Shown here in pieces: positions 24,903-36,615 of a stretch of 64,000 nucleotides of DNA; within the stretch, counting starts at the first letter, position 1; every line of letters starts with the position of its first letter. The translations under genes and the position numbers were made by a program. The notes beneath the pieces were generated by a model that was given only the letters and a program-made list of their open reading frames with translations, was not told the origin of the DNA and made no database searches. Origin of the DNA: Camellia lanceoleosa (taxonomy: Eukaryota > Streptophyta > Magnoliopsida > Ericales > Theaceae); the NCBI GenBank assembly GCA_025200525.1, contig CM045760.1:48131932-48195931 (forward strand). Reading direction: 5' to 3'.

Positions 24903-24947
24903 TTTGGTACAAAACTGAGATGAAATTAATCAACCACGAGGCTAGAG

Positions 24948-25110
24948 CTTTTAAAGAGGATAAGACACTGTTCGGGGGACACATGTCAAAAATTCGATGG
25001 TTGCTGGGCTAAGTGGCCGGCCGGCCACCTTTCCTAGCAGGCCGGCCACCTCTCTCCCCTCAAATGCAAAAAACTGGCCGGCCAGTTCCCAAAGGTGGCC
25101 GGCCATGCTC
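24948..25110 (-). promoter_or_regulatory. Candidate antisense promoter A
   Basis: On the minus strand, GGCCGGCC boxes at about 25098, 25077, 25044 and 25016-25027 (a double box, GGCCGGCCGGCC) are followed by a TATA-like CTTTAAAAG at 24956-24948 and then by the start codon at 24902. The block 25010-25060 is nearly identical to 29655-29705 in front of the other antisense gene, so the two promoter regions share an origin. Function is inferred from position. Confidence 0.5.
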
Positions 25111-25753
25111 CCAAATGGATCTTTGCTACTGTTTTACACTCCAGAAGGGAGTTCCTAGCATTTCCATGCATCGAGAGTGTCGAAGGCCTCTATTTCCCTC
25201 AGTTTCGGATGCGTTCCGTCACCCAGATCGTCAGAAATGCACTTTGTTCATAGAGTTGTTGTTAAGTCTTGCTATCGAGTTGTTGTCTTGCTTATCGAGT
25301 TGTTGTTTTCCTTATCAAGTTGTTAAGTTTGTCGAGCTGTCAAGTCTTGTATACCGAGTTGTTACTTCTTGTTTAATCAATGTTGTTGCGCCTTATTTAT
25401 CGAGTTGTTAACTTTGTTGTTTTTTTCTTATCGAGTTGTAAACTTGCTAAGATTTTGTTATTGTCTTCATGAGTTAAGTTGTTTGTTGTGTCGGTTCACT
25501 ACCTGACTTGGCAAATGCACAATGCACATATCCATTCAATCTCATTTTGGTGCAAAAAGATGCGATGCGATGCTAAAAACATAAAACACAACACTTTTTC
25601 AAAAGCTGTTTGATTCCATCATCATTCCTTTGTTACAACATTTTACAATGAGGGTACAAGTTTTATAGAAAATCAAACTGCCTAACAATATACAATGTGC
25701 TATAATTACTAGCAAAAAGGTAAATAAAACAGGGAACAGCTGCATCAATGCTC
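25111..25753. repeat. Spacer with CGAGTTGTTG short repeats
   Basis: From about 25248 to 25450 the words TTATCGAGTTGTTG, TGTCGAGCTGTCAAG and similar recur about ten times with a spacing of 20-30 bases, a degenerate minisatellite. The rest, to the end of the PMD gene, is unremarkable AT-rich sequence. Confidence 0.5.
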
Positions 25754-28700
25754 TCAAGAGCAGGAATAAGAGGCCCTCTTCATCCTCTTCTGCGAAGTAG
25801 CCTTTGCGCCACCGGCACCATCTGAGTCGGATCTGTCGCCCTCAGGATCCTCCTCGGCCTCACCTCCACTCCCGGAACCAGGGTCAGGGCCCTCCTCTCT
25901 GTCAGCAGATGTATCTGACTGAGGATCGGCAACCTCCTCCTCCTCACTGGCCTTCTCCTGAATGATATGCGCTCTGCGTCTGTGAGACGACTCCCCTCTC
26001 CCAGCTCCTCGAGAGGGCCTAGATGGCCCAGCTCCTCGGGAAGGTCCGGATGGCCCGGCCTGTGACTAAGCATACACCGGAGGCATCTGAAAATGAAAAT
26101 GCAATTTGAATACATCAGCCAAAACATGCAAATCAGATACAGATGCAAGCAAACTACACAGAGTGGATGCACGCAGGAATAATGCATGAATGTGGTGTGT
26201 GTCAGATGTGCTCTACACAGGCAACCTATCAAGGCAGTAAAATGTTCAAAATCAGCATGTTATCAAAAGTACGATAAATGCCAGAAAACTAAAGGGTACC
26301 TGGAAACCCATGATGGACAACTGCACCTCTCTCCGCAGGACCATCCCCTCAAGTGAGGCTACCATCTCGAGCACCTCATCCATGTACTCGACAGGAGGCT
26401 GCAGATGCAAAGGCAAGAGTATCAGTAAAGGAATGAACATCCAAGTATCTGAGTAATGAATCAAAGCTGTAAAGCATACCGGGGGTGAGTCGGGGTCTCT
26501 GACATATCGATGGCCAGGCATCAGAGGCTCTATCGGGATCGGAATCGGAGAGGTAGTCCCATATTGCCACCCCATCAGCTCAGTCGGCATATCCGGCCAT
26601 CCAGGATGAGGATAAGTCGGAGGAATCGGAGGAACCAATCCACCCCCACCTCTAGATGTACGAGCCCTGCTAGTGGAAGGGGCATCTGCAGTCCGAGCCC
26701 GGCTCGATGATGGCATACCAGCAGACCTCATCGTCGGAGTACGAACCCCCGTCAGTGGAGGCATCAGATATGTGTGGTGATAAGTCGCGTACACCCCCTG
26801 ATCCAGATAAAGAAATGCATCAGTACCCAACCTGGCGTCAATCACACCTTGGGTCGGGAGCCTATCAGCGGTCTGCATGTCGACTAGGGGTGCTGAAGGA
26901 AGGTCCTGAGTGGTGTAGCCCCACACCTAGCGCAAGAAGCGATCGCCCAAAAACCAAGCCCTACCAACCGGCCCCTCAAGCAGGATCCTATACCGGGAGG
27001 TACTCCATCCTCCGGCAAAGCGGAATCGAAGATCTCTACCAAAAGGTGCCCAGGGCTGCCATGTGATCTGCGGATAATCATTGCATAAGCTTATCAGAAA
27101 TTATAAAAGTATAAGATTGGAAACATGAAGAACTGAGAGTTCTGAAATACCTCCGATGATCGCACTGTGTCAAAATCGCCTTTAGTAAATAGGAAGAGAC
27201 TCAGGGTCTCACGTGATCGACCTTCGAACACGAGTGAATATGGGATCGTGAGGGGCACCTCCACTATGAGCTCCGGGGCTAGTACCGGGAAGTATGCATA
27301 GACCCACAACTGGGAGAAACAGAGCAGTAGCCATCAGAATACAGAATGCTGAATGCAGAATGCAGAATGCAAATACAACATGCTAAGAGCAAAGTGCAAA
27401 GTACAGAATGTAAAGTGTGCCGCGTATGCAATGTACAAATAATGAGAAGCAGAGATGTAAAGGGCAGAAAGTACCTCCCAGGCTCTCCAATAGCCGCCAA
27501 GTATGTTCCCCCGTCTGCAGGAAGTCGCGCTCATATAACAGTAGAGAGTGGCCAGGCTGGCACCGCCCCAATCATACCGGCTAACTTGTGATAGGTCCAC
27601 CAGAGCACTCAACAGATAAAGCCCAAGTGTGTTCCCCCTATCAGCGAACAGAGTGGTGCCAAAGAGGAACATCAGGAATCCGCGAGTATACTGCGCTACC
27701 TCTTCGGGAGTCTCAGGCTCTATCTCCACCCTCCTGAAGTGGGAAGAGAACTAGGTGTATCGGACTCTACCTGAAGATCTATCCACTGGTGGGCGAGCCC
27801 CCAATAAATATGTCCAGGCGGCCTCCCACTCGCCCATGTCCTCATTATATAGGATGGCCCAACCTCCTACATCAAGGCCCGTTAGTATGGCAAAGTCAAA
27901 TGGGGTCATGGTCATATCCCCGGTGGCAGAGAAATGAAAGGAGTTGGTGGTGTCCCACCATCTACCAAAGCGCCCATCAGTGTCCTGCTAGCGGGGCAGC
28001 GAGAGATCCCAGTGCAGAAGGTCTCGAACCCCGCCACATCAACCAAGTCGCGAATAGCCTCCGGGAGCTCGGCGTACCACTCTCTCGCCGTAACAGAACC
28101 ATATCCCCCGCACAGCAAGGGAAGTCACCTGCATTCAAGATAAGCACATATATTCAGTTTCAGAATGAGATGGATAAGCTGTGTGCAAATGAAATAAGCA
28201 AGCTGCGTGCAAATGAAATGTATGAGCTGTGTGCAAAATTGAATCAGATACAGAATTTGGGCTGCGTGTTCAGAAAATTCAAAATTCGGGCTGTGTGTTC
28301 GATATCAAGTGTTTGGGCTGCGTGTTCTACTCTCAATTAGTGTGTGCTGTGTGTTCACCTCAACAATGGGCTGTGTGTTCAGAAAATTAGGGTTTGCGGC
28401 TGCGTGTTCTACTCTCAATCAGTGAGTGCTGAGTGTTCACCTCAACAATGGGCTATGTGTTCAGAAAACTAGAGTTTGGGGCTGCGTGTTCTACTCTCAA
28501 TCAGTGTGTGCTGAGTGTTCACCTCAACAATGGGCTGTGTGTTCAGAAAATTAGGGTTTGGGGCTGTGTGTTCTACTCTCAATCAGTGTATGCTGTGTGT
28601 TCACCTCAACAATGGGTTGTGTGTTCAGAAAATTAGAGTTTAGGGCTGTATGTTCTACTCTCAATCAGTGTGTGCTGTGTGTTCACCTCAACAATGAGCT

Positions 28701-29262
28701 GTGTGTTCAGAAAATTAGAGTTTGGGCTGCGTGTTCCACTCTCAATCAGTGTGTGCTGTGTGTTCACCTCAATAACGGGCTGTGTGTTCGGAAAATCAGA
28801 GTTTGGGCTGCGTGTTCTACTCTCAATCAGTGTGTGCCGTGTGTTCACAATTAATTTATGGGTTGCGTGTTCGGAAATTTAGAGCGATTAGACTGTGTGT
28901 TCAAGGCGCAAATAGAATATGGTGTCATAGACTAAGCATTCCAAACAAGCTGTGTACTCAAATGAGCCAATAAACATAGCGAAAGCATGAAATGCACTAA
29001 AAATGCAGAATACATTGCAGAGAATGTAAAGGCGAAGTAAAATACCTCTCGTGCCTGATAGGAGAGGTGAGACTCGACTCTCATAAGCAGATCCTAGATC
29101 ATCAAAATCAGTAAAATGGTAGAAAACAGCCTGCGGAAGGACATGTACCCGAGGGGCGTATCTCTCCGGAATGAATGGTCGAACCCTCGGAGGCAAGGCC
29201 ATAATATCGGGATCCCCCCCGGCACCTGGAGGACCTCCACCGTGAGGAAGATGACCGGCCAT
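25754..29262 (-). pseudogene. Antisense plant-mobile-domain (PMD) gene, multi-exon, broken
   Basis: Six exons can be traced on the minus strand by GT/AG borders: 29262-29046, about 28126-27475, 27309-27151, 27067-26480, 26398-26300 and 26096-25754. The product contains RWWDTTNSFHFSATGDMTMT, FDFAMLTGLDVGG, FLMFLFGTTLFADRGNT, SRYDWGGASLATLYCYMS, GGYWRAWE-LWVYAYFP and ITWQPWAPF, the aminotransferase-like plant mobile domain core. A basic, Ser/Glu-rich tail follows. PMD proteins act in silencing and chromatin in plants and are repeatedly found in transposons. Damage: a frameshift near 27957 (before WWDTT) and TAG stops at 27753-27751, 26939-26937 and 26068-26066, each explainable from CAG. Intron 1 holds the 82-bp tandem array. 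Exon 2's first codons do not fit the exon 1 phase, so that border is uncertain. Confidence 0.8.
28270..28880. repeat. 82-bp tandem repeat inside PMD intron 1
   Basis: The phrase GTGTTCACCTCAACAATG or its variant begins at 28351, 28433, 28515, 28597, 28679, 28760 and 28841 (shortened), giving a period of 82, 82, 82, 82, 81 and 81 bases. Each unit carries GTGTTCAGAAAATTAG and GTGTTCTACTCTCAATCAG. Units differ at only a few positions, so the array expanded recently. Spurious ORFs arise here on both strands because the unit length is not a multiple of three; they are not genes. Confidence 0.92.
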
Positions 29263-29609
29263 TTCAAGAAATCTGCAAAAAGGAGCAAAAACGAGCAAAA
29301 TGAGCCAAAATTAGAAAAAGTCAACAAAAGTCAACTCTCGGGAAATGAAAAAAGTCAACAAAAGTCAACTCCCGAGAAAATCTTCCAAATATTGAGACAA
29401 ACTCACCTTAAGTGGCGAAAATGAAAAAGGAAGCTCCGAAATCAAAATTTAATCGGTCCAAAGTGATGAAAACTAAAAGATTTCGCGAAAACAACTTACG
29501 TGGGGCGTTGGAAAACGCGTATAGAGTGCAGATCTGAGAGAGAAAATGGTTTGGGAAGGTAGAGAAGATGTTTTCGGAGCTGCACTTGTGAGGAAAAGTG
29601 CTTTGGATA

Positions 29610-29760
29610 AGCACATTTAAAGAAAAGAGGGTGAAAAGACCAAACTGCCCCGAATCTGGGCTAGGTGGCCGGCCGGCCACCTTTTCTAGCAGGCCGGCCA
29701 CCCCTCTCCCTCAAAGCTGGCCGGCAGCCTCCCCCTGGGAATAAAAGTGGCCGGTGGTGT
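29610..29760 (-). promoter_or_regulatory. Candidate antisense promoter B
   Basis: Minus-strand order: GGCCGG variants near 29750 and 29719, GGCCGGCC at about 29693, a double box at 29667-29678, then a TATA-like TTTAAATG at 29622-29615. The PMD start codon is at 29262. The block is a near-copy of candidate promoter A (25010-25060). Because GGCCGGCC is palindromic, these boxes could also act on the plus strand. Confidence 0.45.
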
Positions 29761-30680
29761 TCCCAAGGTGGCCTCCAAACTCTCTGCAAATTTTGGTGAT
29801 GATTGGAGTCTTCGGGACCTAAAAAAGTACAAGAGAAGTGCACTTTCCGTCGCGAAATCGCTCCATCGGGACTTCAACTCCAACCTTCGATGCGTTTCTC
29901 ATCATTACTCGTCGAAAGTGAGATGTATCCTTTTTGAACATGTTGTAACCCCTCCGGGAGGTGAATCGGAGGTCGCGATCGAGTCGCCCTCACCGAAACG
30001 CGCATTTCTTCGCTCGTTGTTTTGTAACAAACGTGCATCCTAGTTTACACTTGTTCTGCATTGTTATGCACATCACTTGCATTCTCATGCATATACTTGC
30101 ATTGTTATGCACATTTCCTTGGTATTACCATGCTTCTGTGCTTAACTTGCGTTGTCACGCGCGTTTCTTCTCACATTGCGATGCACTTACCCATCGACAT
30201 CACGTTTGTCGGCATTTCGATATCACATTGAACATATGTGGCTAAACATGTTGTGCTTGTTGAGTTTCTTTCTTTTACAGGCACGATATTGTATGTACGG
30301 TTCATTTGAGGCTGGTGCGGCCAGACGAATCACACAGGTATTGTATCTTCTCCGTGTGAGACGTGGCGAGAATTGAATAATTCTCCACATTCTTAACTGC
30401 ATGAAATGTAGTTGTTGCTTTGCATTCTTGCTTAAAACTGTTGCATATATTTGCAAATACTTGCTTCATTACAGCTTGCTGCATTTGCATGATCGTTGAG
30501 TTACATCCGGCTTTGTGCATATCGCTTTGCATTTTGCCTCCCTCTCCCCCCCTCCCCGGCGCCTGCGGGCACGTTTCTTGGTTTATCTTGTATGTTTGTC
30601 TAAATCTTCGGCCTTGTCAAAAATGGGTCGTCTCTGGGCTTTGACATTCACTCCCGTCACTTGTGACTTCCGAGTTCTGT
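29761..30680. other. Region upstream of the 3' LTR, no gene seen
   Basis: About 0.9 kb between antisense promoter B and the polypurine tract. It has CATGCA/TTGCATTG-type short repeats (30050-30150) and no ORF with recognisable motifs on either strand. Confidence 0.5.
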
Positions 30681-30694
30681 CAAAGAGGGGCAAC
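30681..30694 (+). other. Polypurine tract
   Basis: CAAAGAGGGGCAAC lies directly before the TG of the 3' LTR at 30695. This purine-rich sequence is where plus-strand DNA synthesis of an LTR element starts, and its place confirms the LTR border. Confidence 0.75.
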
Positions 30695-33600
30695 TGTAGA
30701 CACCCCATTTTTGACCGACCTTAAGACTCAGACGTCACCGATTGAACACTTGGTGATGTTGCATATCGCGCTCCTTCCAAAGTCTCAGAGTCTCGGCCGC
30801 AAGCCTTACCTCCAGACTTTCGGGCTTTTCTATGCTTTGCCTCGGCTTGCAAACCAAGCCCCATTTTCTCCGTTTTCTCTTCCCGAAGGGAGGAAGAGGT
30901 CTAGTAGATCATCTCTCAGTGGCCGTAGGCTACGTTTCGTGGTCGTAGGCCATTTTTCCCATTTCGGAGCCCGGTTATCAGTTTTCGAAGCCGTCAGCCG
31001 TGTGCCTCGGTTCGGGACCGCTTAACCACCTCCGTTTGCTCCGATTTTTGGCATACATCTTATTTACTCCCTTTTGAGGGACATTGTGGTCCGAGAGACC
31101 AATTTCGTGGTCGAACACCACCTCCGATTAATGATCAATTTGGGCCCTGCGTGTTTCGGCCCCCGAACCTTCAATTTGCATCGGTTTGGGTTCATTTTTG
31201 GCAGGGACCTTATTTTCATTATTGGGAAGCTTATAGAAGGGTGGGAGGCTAGCAATTGTTCTGAAAAGACAGCTTTATCCCTTCATCGCTCTCCGTCGCC
31301 CGTTTTCCTCGCTAGAAAGCTGATGTTGACCATTCCCGGGACACTTTCTTTGGCCCTCAACCACATATTTGTGTTGTACACACCTGGGCAGTCACCAATA
31401 TGTCATGGCCGGCCAGCAATTGTTCCTGACCCTTTTGAAGCCCTCAGAAAATTTGGGTTTTCTCTCTCCTAGTTCACATTTTCAGAGTTTCAACCACATA
31501 GTTGTGTTGTGTACACATGGGAGGCCACCAATATGGGTGGCCGGCCAGCTTTCTCTTCTTGACCCTTTTGACCCTAGCCGGCCGGCCAGGGGAGGTGGCC
31601 GGCCGGCCACCTAAGCTCTCTAAAACTGGCCGGCCATGCTCCCCTCAGCTGGTTCCTTACAAATACACCCTCCTTTTCCCCCTAGATTCTGTATCCAAGG
31701 GGGGAACTTTTGGGGGGGGAAATTTGAATTTCATTTTTCCCCCATTTCTCCACTCCTTTGCCTATATAACCAGCACCCCCAGCCGTGTTTTAGAGGTTAC
31801 AAAAATTTGTTTTAAGGCTCTTGCATTCAATCTCTCTCCCTCTTTACTCCAAGCATCAAAACCCCTTAAGTCCTACACCATTTTACACTACAACTCATAG
31901 CACCATACCTCCAACATCCATTCCAGCAACTTGAGGCTGTCTTCCAGAGGTTAAGAGCTCCCAAACCTGGTCCAAAAGCTGTTGAATCTTGGTTCTACAA
32001 GGGCGAGTCCCATCTTCCCTCTTTTAAGCTTATTTTCTCATGCTTTCCTAGCCTTTGTTGCTTGCATTTTTGGGCTCCGACCCAAACTGTAAATAGTTAT
32101 ATTTTGAGCCCCTTTTCATGTTTGATAAAGGACCTCTTGCTTTTTGAGATCTCCTACTATCACTTGTCTATTTAACTCTCTTTTAGGCCTTTTTTTGCAT
32201 AGTATTTTAGGCCTATTTTTGAGCTGTTTTGGACTTAGTCATAAACTGTAAAATATCTTGTTTTGAGCCCCTCTTCAACATTGTTGAAGGGCCCTCCTCT
32301 GTTTGAGGCTGGCAGCAACCACTTATCTCTTTATCCCTCTTTTAGGCCTTTTTCTTGCATGATAGTTTAGCCTCACTTTTGTTTATTTTCGTGGCTTGAT
32401 GTAAACTATAAAGTACCTTTTTCTGAGTCCCTCTTCAACTTTGTTGAAGGGCTCCTTGCCATTTGGGGCCAGCTGCTGTCCCTTATCTCTTTTCTCTTGT
32501 TTAGGGCCATTTTTGTGTGATAGATTAGCCCTATTATTCATTTTTGGGACTTGTTATAAACTGAAAAAAGCCTTGTTTTGACATAATTTTCATGTTTCAT
32601 TAAGGAACTTTCTTATTTGAGGTTACATACTTCCTTATATGCTTGATTCCCTCTTATTTTGAGCCTTACACCCTAGCCCTTGTTGCATGCCTTGTTTGAC
32701 CTTCTAGCCACTGGAATCTAGTGGAATTCCAGTGGCTTTGATACTATTTTGAGCCTCCAAATTAGAGGGGGGTGACCCCCTCTCACCTTGACTTGTTTGG
32801 TGGCCATTTTGGCCTTCCAAAGCAACCCCATCTTGCATGCTTCTTAGTCACATTCTAGGGTCAATTTTTTGAGTTTCGGGACTACCATATTTTATTTTCA
32901 AAGTTGGTTTGGGGCTACCACATGTCTATCTTGTATATGCTTAAGAATCCCTTTGTATGCCCTCTAAAGGAACCCCTCATTTGTGCATGTGTTGGCTGTA
33001 TTTCCATGGTTATTTGGGCTTATTTTGGCATGCTTTATTCACCAATTTTTTCTGGTTTGGTGAGTGCTCACTTGCTTCATGTATTTGCCATGTATACCAT
33101 GTTTGATAGTCAAAATTGCATGCTAATTTAAGCCATCTTGCTAGCACTTTTTGGCCACACTTTAAACTGAAAAAGTTCATATTTTGGGACTGCCTTGACT
33201 CTGTCTTCATGCTTCATGTTCAAATAATGCATGCTTTGTATAGCTATAAGTTATTCCATGTGCCTAGTTTTGAGTTTCGGGTCTCATCTCATGCATCGGG
33301 TGCTATATTGCCATGCTTCGGGACTGTTTAGCATCATGTTTTAGTGTTGAAATTTGCTTGTTTGCATATCATGTTCCATGTCTTACCATGCTTTGGTAGA
33401 GTGGCATTCATGCCTTAGGTTCTGTCCTCAGTTTGCGTGCATGTGTGCACGCATCTCGAGTGTCTCATTTCCATCTCATGGCCTCCTATGTGAGTGTGGC
33501 TGAGGTCCACTTGTGGTGGTGTAAGTCCATTATGCATTGTGTATGCCATTTCATTTCATAGCATTGCGTATGCTAGGTTGTATGTTAGCGCATTGTGTAT

Positions 33601-35375
33601 GCCATGTTACCTCGTGCATCGTATATGCCATTTCATAGCATTGTGCATGTTAGGTTGTATCTTAGTCGCATTCATGCATGTCATGCATATTGCATTGTGT
33701 TTGGGATAGGAGTTAGCCCGAGCACGGAAACGAGGTACGTTTTGTACTCCGAGTGACGGAACGTGTCTCAATTCCCCAGTCGCCCACACTCCGGATTATC
33801 CGTGATGGAGTTTAGGTCTTGTTGTGTTTATGTGTGCATTCATTTCATATTAAGTCGTGCAACTCGACTCCCCGGCCATCATGCATTGAGATGCGTGGCT
33901 GGTGGCACGAGGATCGAGGACTACACTCCCTGAAGAGTAGTCAAGCATACATATGTGAAAATACATTGCCATGCCCCTTTCCTGCTCTCTATTGCAGCAA
34001 ATCAAGAATCAGCAGCCTTTCGGAGCTTGGCGTGCTTTCCAAAAACAATTGCAAACAGAGGCTAATTGGGGCATCACAGTGGATTTCCGCGCAAAGGCAA
34101 CCCGAACATGCATCATTCGTTATCCGGAGTAGAGTCGAGGCAGTCCCTGGCTTGCATGCCAATTTATTGCTTTCCTAGTTAAGTTTGTTAATTAATTAGG
34201 ACTTTGTATTTATTCGGACTGTACTATTTATGCGGGACTGTATTATTTATTCGGACCCTCTGCGCGAGGGCAATATTGTAATAAGTGTGCGTGTGTGTGA
34301 TGTATGTCTTCCAACCCCACGTCTTTTTCCCTTTTATTTACCAGCTTATGATAGTTAGATTAGGGCATGTTTCAATTAGCATACAGTATGATAGCATGTT
34401 TGCATTCATTCATCTGTTTTGCATGCACCGGGCTCGGCGCATCATAACTTAATGCATTGTATTTCAATTCCAAGTTGAGTACTTGTTAGCTGTAGCATCC
34501 CATATACCATGTTTAGAGTAGCCGAGCCTGCTATAGTTGCATTATTGCATGTGTTGCATTAGGCATTTCTGTATAGTTAGGATCATGCATTGATTTCTAA
34601 TTAGCTTCTGTTTTGGCTTGGAGTACTCGGTGAGTTTTTATGCTTTAGCATCCTTGCATGTGTGTGAGTGATTGCCATGATAGCATGCTTACTATGAGGC
34701 TATTTGCTTATATGATATAACTGCCTGAATGCCTGTGGGTGAAGGTTGGGTTATTTGGATTGGAACAAATTATCAACTGCGAGTTTTAAGCCCACTAGAT
34801 AGTGGCAAAACCATGCTTTCTAAGCCCACCCGAGGGTGGCAAAATCTTCATTTTTAAGCCTACTTGCGAGTAGCAAACTGTTTTTCAAAAACATGAGATG
34901 TTTTCGTTCTAATTCAGGCGATCCAGTCTATACTTGTATGCTGTGCGCATCACATAGTAAATCTAGGCTAATAACCGGAATAAGAACACATAATGTTTTC
35001 AAAACTAGATATCATGGTTAGTAGAGGCCGATCTTTGATCGGGCGAGCGGGGGTGAAGTGACCTTCCCCAATCGTACCCAAGTTCCCGAGCCAAGGCAAC
35101 TTTGGTGATGACGAACACGTGACCTTAGGCAAACAAGTCAGGGTTTCCTAAATTTCCCCAAAAATAAAATATTTAGGTGGCGACTCTGTATCTGGCAAAG
35201 CAGTCCATGTTTGGCACTTCTTTCAAAAAATCTGTTTTCTCAAAACGATTTGCCGGATTTGGACTCTTTGGTTCAGATTAAGAACCGTGACAATTAGAGT
35301 CCTTGAACTGTAGTGACCCCAAAACGAACGGAACGGGGGACTCATTCCCTCCTGGGGCGTTCGGGAACGTCTGCA
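30695..35375 (+). repeat. 3' LTR of the Tat-clade element (4681 bp)
   Basis: Starts TGTAGACACCCC and ends GAACGTCTGCA, followed by the target duplication GGGGC. It holds the same modules as the 5' LTR: GGCCGGCC boxes at about 31408, 31541, 31577, 31600 and 31630, the TATA box at 31761-31770 and the 160-bp repeats. Short ORFs within it match those in the 5' LTR and are not considered genes. Confidence 0.93.
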
Positions 35376-35900
35376 GGGGCCCATTACGGCTCCCGTTTTG
35401 ATAATCTAAACCGTTTAATGTGTAGAATTTGTTGAGTATTATATGCCTGTAAAACATCACGTTGATCAAATATCGCTAACTATATAATCAAATCAGTTTT
35501 GTATAAAAAAAATGATGGTGTTATAGTTAACGGTTGAAACAAAAACTAATCCGATCAAATAACTATCGATATTTGATCAACGTGATTTTTTACAAGCATA
35601 TAGTATTTGACGAGTTCTACACATTGAACGATTCCATTAGTAAAACGGAACCCATTGTAGGCCTCCACGAACCGAACAGTATGGTCCAATTCAATGCCAA
35701 AAAAGGAGGGAACCATCTCCTAACCTATACTCTGCATACGCTGCCCCTCAGGACATCCCACTGTACTGCCTATTCTATTCCAATCTTTTCCTATATACTA
35801 ATTTATACAATTTTTTAATACATATTTTTTCGTAAAAAGTCAAAAAATTATTCCAAATAACCATCTCTATTTTCCTCAATTTTTTAGGCCAAGTTTGGCA
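35376..35900. repeat. Right part of the MITE split by the Tat element
   Basis: Begins with the duplicated GGGGC and continues CCATTACGGCTCCCGTTTTG and AATCTAAACCGTT, matching 155-480 of the intact copy. The other arm of the foldback is at about 35590-35690. With 5060-5251 it reconstructs the pre-insertion locus, so the retroelement landed about 30 bp inside one arm. Confidence 0.7.
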
Positions 35901-36244
35901 AGTTAAAAAAAAAAACTAAAAAGTCAAAAACTTACTCAAAAAGTTAAAAAGTTATCACTATTCACCAAAAGTCAAAAATTACGGCTGCATAACTCCCAAT
36001 CTTAATTTTCTTCTACACACTAATTTATACAATTTTTTAATACACATTTTTTCATAAAAAGTAAAAAAGTTAACCCAAATATTTATATTTTTTTCTCAAT
36101 TTTTTAGTCTAAAAAGACAAAAAGTATACTTATTTAGGACACTCCAAACAACCCCTTAGTTTAAAAATTTTAAAAATATACTTATTTAGCACATCTGAAA
36201 TAATTCCTTTATTTTGAAAGGTATTTTTGAAAAATGAATCATTG
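35901..36244. other. AT-rich intergenic DNA
   Basis: Repeated AAAAAGTTAAAAAG, TTTTTTAATACA and CACTCCAAACAAC phrases like those flanking the other MITE copies. No gene is seen. Confidence 0.5.
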
Positions 36245-36540
36245 AATAAAGCTTCGTCGCTCGAATTTTTCCTCTCCTAATCCCCCGAATGCCCAAAACG
36301 ACGTCGTTTTGGGCATTTTTTTTTTTCGTCTTCTTCAACGAGTCTGAGAGGGAGAGGGAGAGAAAGAGGAAGAGAGGAAGCGATAGCTCATAACCGACGG
36401 CCGTGTCGTCGCGGCTGACTCGACTCCGTCGCCGATCGTCATTTCGTCACTGCCCCGCCTCCGCCTCCTCCTCCCCCTGTGGTTATGGCCCTCTCCAGTC
36501 CTCCTCCTTCCTTCTCTTCTCTTCTCCTTCTCTGCTTCTG

Positions 36541-36572
<32 letters not shown>

Positions 36573-36615
36573 GATTCGGGGGAGCTCATTTTCGAGCTCC
36601 CTAGCATTACTCATG
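36245..36615. repeat. GA/CT-rich inverted-repeat element, copy 2
   Basis: Shares AATAAAGCTT, CCCCCGAAT, the GAGAGGGAGAG tract, the GC-rich middle, CTTCTCTTCTC and GGGGATTCGGGGGAGCTC with 3960-4330. It contains a 24-bp perfect palindrome (36291-36314) around AAAACGACGTCGTTTT and a run of about 29 A at 36541-36569. Confidence 0.6.

Larger units (their letters stand above)
5252..35375 (+). mobile_element. Giant Ty3/gypsy LTR retrotransposon, Tat clade (Ogre/Retand-like)
   Basis: A 30.1-kb element bounded by long direct LTRs (5252-9944 and 30695-35375) and by a 5-bp target duplication GGGGC at 5247-5251 and 35376-35380. Order: LTR, PBS, about 0.9 kb leader, gag, protease, RT, RNase H, second archaeal-type RNase H, integrase, two antisense genes, polypurine tract, LTR. 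The second RNase H, the long LTRs, the absence of a chromodomain and the antisense extra genes fit the Tat clade. The sense frame carries five in-frame stops and two compensating frameshifts, and a 4.5-kb solo LTR interrupts RT. This copy is therefore non-autonomous. About 25.6 kb remain after discounting the nested LTR, near the upper size range of plant LTR elements. Confidence 0.93.

Noticed and set aside
28150..28910. Several overlapping frames and a repeat array that could suggest CRISPR
   Set aside because: The units are contiguous 82-bp tandem copies without spacers, in a plant intron; the frames are a consequence of the repeat.
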